Source: Planctomycetaceae bacterium
GTDB lineage: Bacteria > Planctomycetota > Planctomycetia > Pirellulales > Thermoguttaceae
NCBI GenBank assembly: GCA_031267635.1
Contig: JAIRYX010000064.1
Span: forward strand, 1-7,662
Direction: 5' to 3'
Length of the DNA stretch: 7,662 bases
Position numbers and translations under genes: made by a program. The notes under the pieces were generated by a model. That model worked only from the letters and a program-made list of their open reading frames with translations. It searched no databases and was not told where the DNA came from. The stretch's first letter is position 1, and each line of letters opens with the position of its first letter. This document shows, piece by piece, positions 5,920 through 7,662 of this stretch.

Positions 5920-6669
5920 ATGCGTCGAACACTAGTTTCGTTGTTGGCAGTCAGCATTTTTGCTGTTTCGCCAGTGTTGTTTGCTCAATCTGCACCGCAG
6001 CAACAACAATATTATTTCATCAACCATTCACTTTACAATGTTGTAAAATTTGCAGATAATCAAGGTCCACAGACGCTCAAAGGGCAAGTTCTACAACCCA
6101 CTCCAGATGCTGCGTCATTTCAGGGATATCCGGGAGTTGAATTGAAGCTGGTTAAAGGAACAGATGTTGTTGCCAAAGCAATAACGGATGCCGAGGGAAA
6201 TTTTGAAATTCCCAACGTTGATCCGAATGGTAATTACAAACTCTACGGACAAGACCCTGCTAATCCAGTGCGGGTTGGAAATTGTGATGTTGTGTTTTTT
6301 GATCACTCGTTACCTCTCGATCATTCTTTGTCAAATAACGTAACAATTGGCAACGCCAGTGACATACGAATGGTTTTGTCGGATAACAGTTTTAAATATC
6401 TTGCAGAAACACGACCGGGCGTTCCTCCGTTGAAGAATAATGCGATTGTTGCGAGACCTCCGAATGTCGGAACAACTCCGGTTGCTGGATCAGGTGGTGG
6501 TGCAGTAGCCGGTGGTGGCTTTGGCGGCGGAAATTTCGGAAGTTTGGCAATGCTTGGAGCAATCGGCGGTATGATTGCCACAAGTGCTATTGCAATAAGT
6601 GATGACGATGACAATAACACGCCATCTACTCCGATCTCTGTAGGAACATATTCTGCAGGAAAACCGTAA
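5920..6669 (+). CDS. Secreted protein with carboxypeptidase-regulatory-like domain, function unknown
   Basis: The 249-residue product starts with a clear Sec signal peptide (MRRTLVSLLAVSIFAVSPVLFA, probable cleavage near residue 22). Residues of about 52-118 resemble the carboxypeptidase regulatory-like beta-sandwich: LKGQV, GVELKLVKG, then TDAEGNFEIPNV, a common extracellular scaffold with no catalytic role of its own. The middle (about 120-185) has no motif I know. The tail has a Gly-rich stretch (about 190-207), a hydrophobic small-residue segment (about 208-227), then DDDDNN and a Ser/Thr/Pro end. The hydrophobic segment could insert in a membrane or pack like a glycine zipper. This architecture is familiar in planctomycetes but unassigned. 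It has its own predicted promoter and is closed by a strong terminator, so it is probably transcribed alone. Starts at 5905 or GTG 5842 are possible but less likely. Confidence 0.88.
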   Translation: MRRTLVSLLAVSIFAVSPVLFAQSAPQQQQYYFINHSLYNVVKFADNQGPQTLKGQVLQPTPDAASFQGYPGVELKLVKGTDVVAKAITDAEGNFEIPNVDPNGNYKLYGQDPANPVRVGNCDVVFFDHSLPLDHSLSNNVTIGNASDIRMVLSDNSFKYLAETRPGVPPLKNNAIVARPPNVGTTPVAGSGGGAVAGGGFGGGNFGSLAMLGAIGGMIATSAIAISDDDDNNTPSTPISVGTYSAGKP

Positions 6670-6694
6670 ATAATTTTTGGACGTTTTCATGGTA

Positions 6695-6725
6695 TGAAGA
6701 CGATCTTGTGGAAAAATCGTCTTCA
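6695..6725. repeat. Perfect 10-bp stem hairpin
   Basis: TGAAGACGAT (6695-6704) pairs perfectly with ATCGTCTTCA (6716-6725) around an 11-base loop. It is followed on the plus strand by A residues rather than T, so it is not a classical terminator. It sits just 9 bases before the terminator hairpin and may protect the 3' end of the upstream mRNA or assist termination. Confidence 0.55.
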
Positions 6726-6734
6726 CAAAAAAAT

Positions 6735-6769
6735 CCTTGAGATGATTGTTGGTATCTCAAGGTTTTTTT
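6735..6769 (+). terminator. Rho-independent terminator, probably bidirectional
   Basis: CCTTGAGAT (6735-6743) pairs perfectly with ATCTCAAGG (6754-6762) around a 10-base loop, followed by seven T (6763-6769). Seven A (6727-6733) precede the stem, so it could also end leftward transcripts. It follows the secreted-protein gene by 65 bases and separates it from panD. Confidence 0.85.
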
Positions 6770-6814
6770 GTAGATGCAACCCCCAATAACAGTAAATCAA
6801 GTTTTTTCTTTTTC

Positions 6815-7177
6815 ATGCAAAGAATTTTGTTGAAGTCCAAATTACATCGGGCAACATTAACGGCGGCTGACCTGAATTACGAAGGAAGCATTGCGATTGA
6901 TGCCGAACTCCTTGAAGCGGCGGATATTTGTTCCGGTGAACAAGTTCATGTGCTGAATATCAATAACGGCAGTCGATTAGTAACGTATGCCATTTCCGCG
7001 CTGCCCGGTTCGCGCACCGTTATGCTTAATGGTCCGGCAGCGCGTTGCGGACTTCCTGGCGATTTGGTTGTCGTTATCTCCTACGCCAATTACGACGAAA
7101 CAGAACTCCGCCGGCATAAGCCAACGATTGTTTTGCTGGATGAGTGCAATCGGATTAAAAATAGCGGTGGAATTTAG
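6815..7177 (+). CDS. panD: Aspartate 1-decarboxylase, pyruvoyl-dependent
   Basis: PanD converts L-aspartate to beta-alanine, the precursor joined to pantoate in pantothenate and coenzyme A synthesis. The 120-residue proenzyme has normal length and cleaves itself at Gly24-Ser25 (NYEGS) to create the pyruvoyl group. Known active-site positions of the E. coli enzyme are all kept: Lys9, His11, Arg54, Thr57, Tyr58 and Asn72 (MLNGPAA). The frame is open upstream to TTG 6746, but that part lies in the terminator hairpin and T-run and has no family similarity, so ATG 6815 is the start. There is no Shine-Dalgarno sequence. Only 45 bases separate the terminator from the start, so its promoter is cramped or overlaps the terminator, and I cannot identify it. 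No other pantothenate gene is adjacent. Confidence 0.97.
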   Translation: MQRILLKSKLHRATLTAADLNYEGSIAIDAELLEAADICSGEQVHVLNINNGSRLVTYAISALPGSRTVMLNGPAARCGLPGDLVVVISYANYDETELRRHKPTIVLLDECNRIKNSGGI

Positions 7178-7662
7178 AGTGTGAAGTTAACATAAACGTA
7201 ACCGTCCACGCTTTTATATTATACATCCCGTTGTTAGAAATTTGCGTATTTTTTTCTGCAAAATCCACGAACAATGGGAGGTCATCGATGCATAAAAGGC
7301 AATTTCTCACCGCGCGAAGTATATAGCTTCCGAGGCGTCAAACTCTTTTTCATAATTATTGCTGTTCCTTCGATACTCCCAAATCAACGACAAAAAAGTT
7401 TTTTTTCACAACCAATGTTTTGTTGAAAAAGTATCGTTTTGACGCAAGAACTGTTCCTACAATAGGTTAGAGTTTAGGAACGACTTCTAATCTGTTACAA
7501 AATTAATACATTCTTTTTATTTACTCATGTTACGCACCTGGTTGCATGACGCTCTCAAAGGAGTAAGAGATCCCAATTGTCTAGATATTAGAATGCAGCA
7601 TGATGGTAAAGCGGGAATATAGGTAAAATATACATTTTACATTGTCCTCGTTTTCAATTTTA
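7178..7662. other. Region after panD without a convincing gene
   Basis: 485 bases with no ORF above about 35 codons that looks like protein. It holds a well-placed GGGAGG (7276-7281) before a 12-codon ORF (7288-7326), an imperfect inverted repeat (7335-7445), a 31-residue ORF beginning MLRTWLHDALKGVRDP (7527-7622) and a 7-bp hairpin GTAAAAT-ATAC-ATTTTAC (7623-7640). No clear terminator follows panD. The mixture looks like decayed coding DNA and small repeats. Confidence 0.55.
7335..7445. repeat. Imperfect inverted repeat, 111 bp overall
   Basis: GCGTCAAA (7335-7342) pairs with TTTGACGC (7438-7445), and CTTTTTCA (7345-7352) pairs with TGAAAAAG (7424-7431), separated by short unequal bulges. 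CGATACT (7371-7377) and AGTATCG (7430-7436) form another 7-bp inverted pair. No flanking target duplication is evident. It could be a degraded small element. Confidence 0.35.

Noticed and set aside
6321..6620. 99-codon Pro/Ala-rich ORF on the minus strand
   Set aside because: Mirror of the Gly-rich tail of the secreted protein. The plus-strand gene has signal peptide, promoter and terminator.
7453..7481. GTTCCTA and TAGGAAC inverted pair with an inner ATAGGTTAGAG resembling the end of the 2943-3053 element
   Set aside because: Only 7 bp of stem and about 11 bases of similarity, without a matching second end.
1..7662. CRISPR array, tRNA, rRNA, or a defence or biosynthetic cluster
   Set aside because: No regularly spaced repeats, no cloverleaf or rRNA-like segments, and the intact genes are mostly housekeeping.

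Overview
The window looks like chromosomal DNA of an AT-rich Gram-negative bacterium, most likely a member of the Planctomycetota (Pirellulales-like). Three things suggest this. The LpxK carries an N-terminal region and an 'NDEAKELQLLLPHVP' stretch that I associate with planctomycete LpxK. PanD closely resembles the planctomycete form. The small secreted protein has the carboxypeptidase-regulatory-like fold plus a Gly-rich hydrophobic tail common in that phylum. The assignment is from memory of these families and was not checked by a search.

Layout. Bases 1-265 hold the decayed 3' end of an IS630-type transposase gene. It is followed by an 89-bp inverted-repeat element (275-363). The ftsH gene runs leftwards (2490-517). 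A gene-free stretch of about 780 bases follows (2491-3271). It contains a second copy of the 89-bp element (2701-2789), an AT-rich hairpin (2823-2867), a different element with 17-bp perfect inverted ends (2943-3053), and a promoter. Four genes then run rightwards: a FabH-like ketoacyl-ACP synthase III (3272-4318), lpxK (4696-5778), a secreted protein of unknown function (5920-6669) and panD (6815-7177). A strong rho-independent terminator separates the last two. The final 485 bases hold no convincing gene, only short ORFs and inverted repeats.

Functions. FtsH is the membrane AAA+ protease for quality control. The FabH-like enzyme (acyl chain condensation) and LpxK (lipid A 4'-kinase) both fit envelope lipid synthesis, although a 377-base gap means they need not form one operon. 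PanD makes beta-alanine for pantothenate and coenzyme A. These are mostly housekeeping genes, and I see no new defence or biosynthetic system.

The most notable content is intergenic. Two copies of a MITE-like element each have a precise 4-bp target duplication and lie in direct orientation on either side of ftsH. A second element has TA-flanked ends of the IS630/mariner kind, and a degraded IS630-type transposase lies in the same window.
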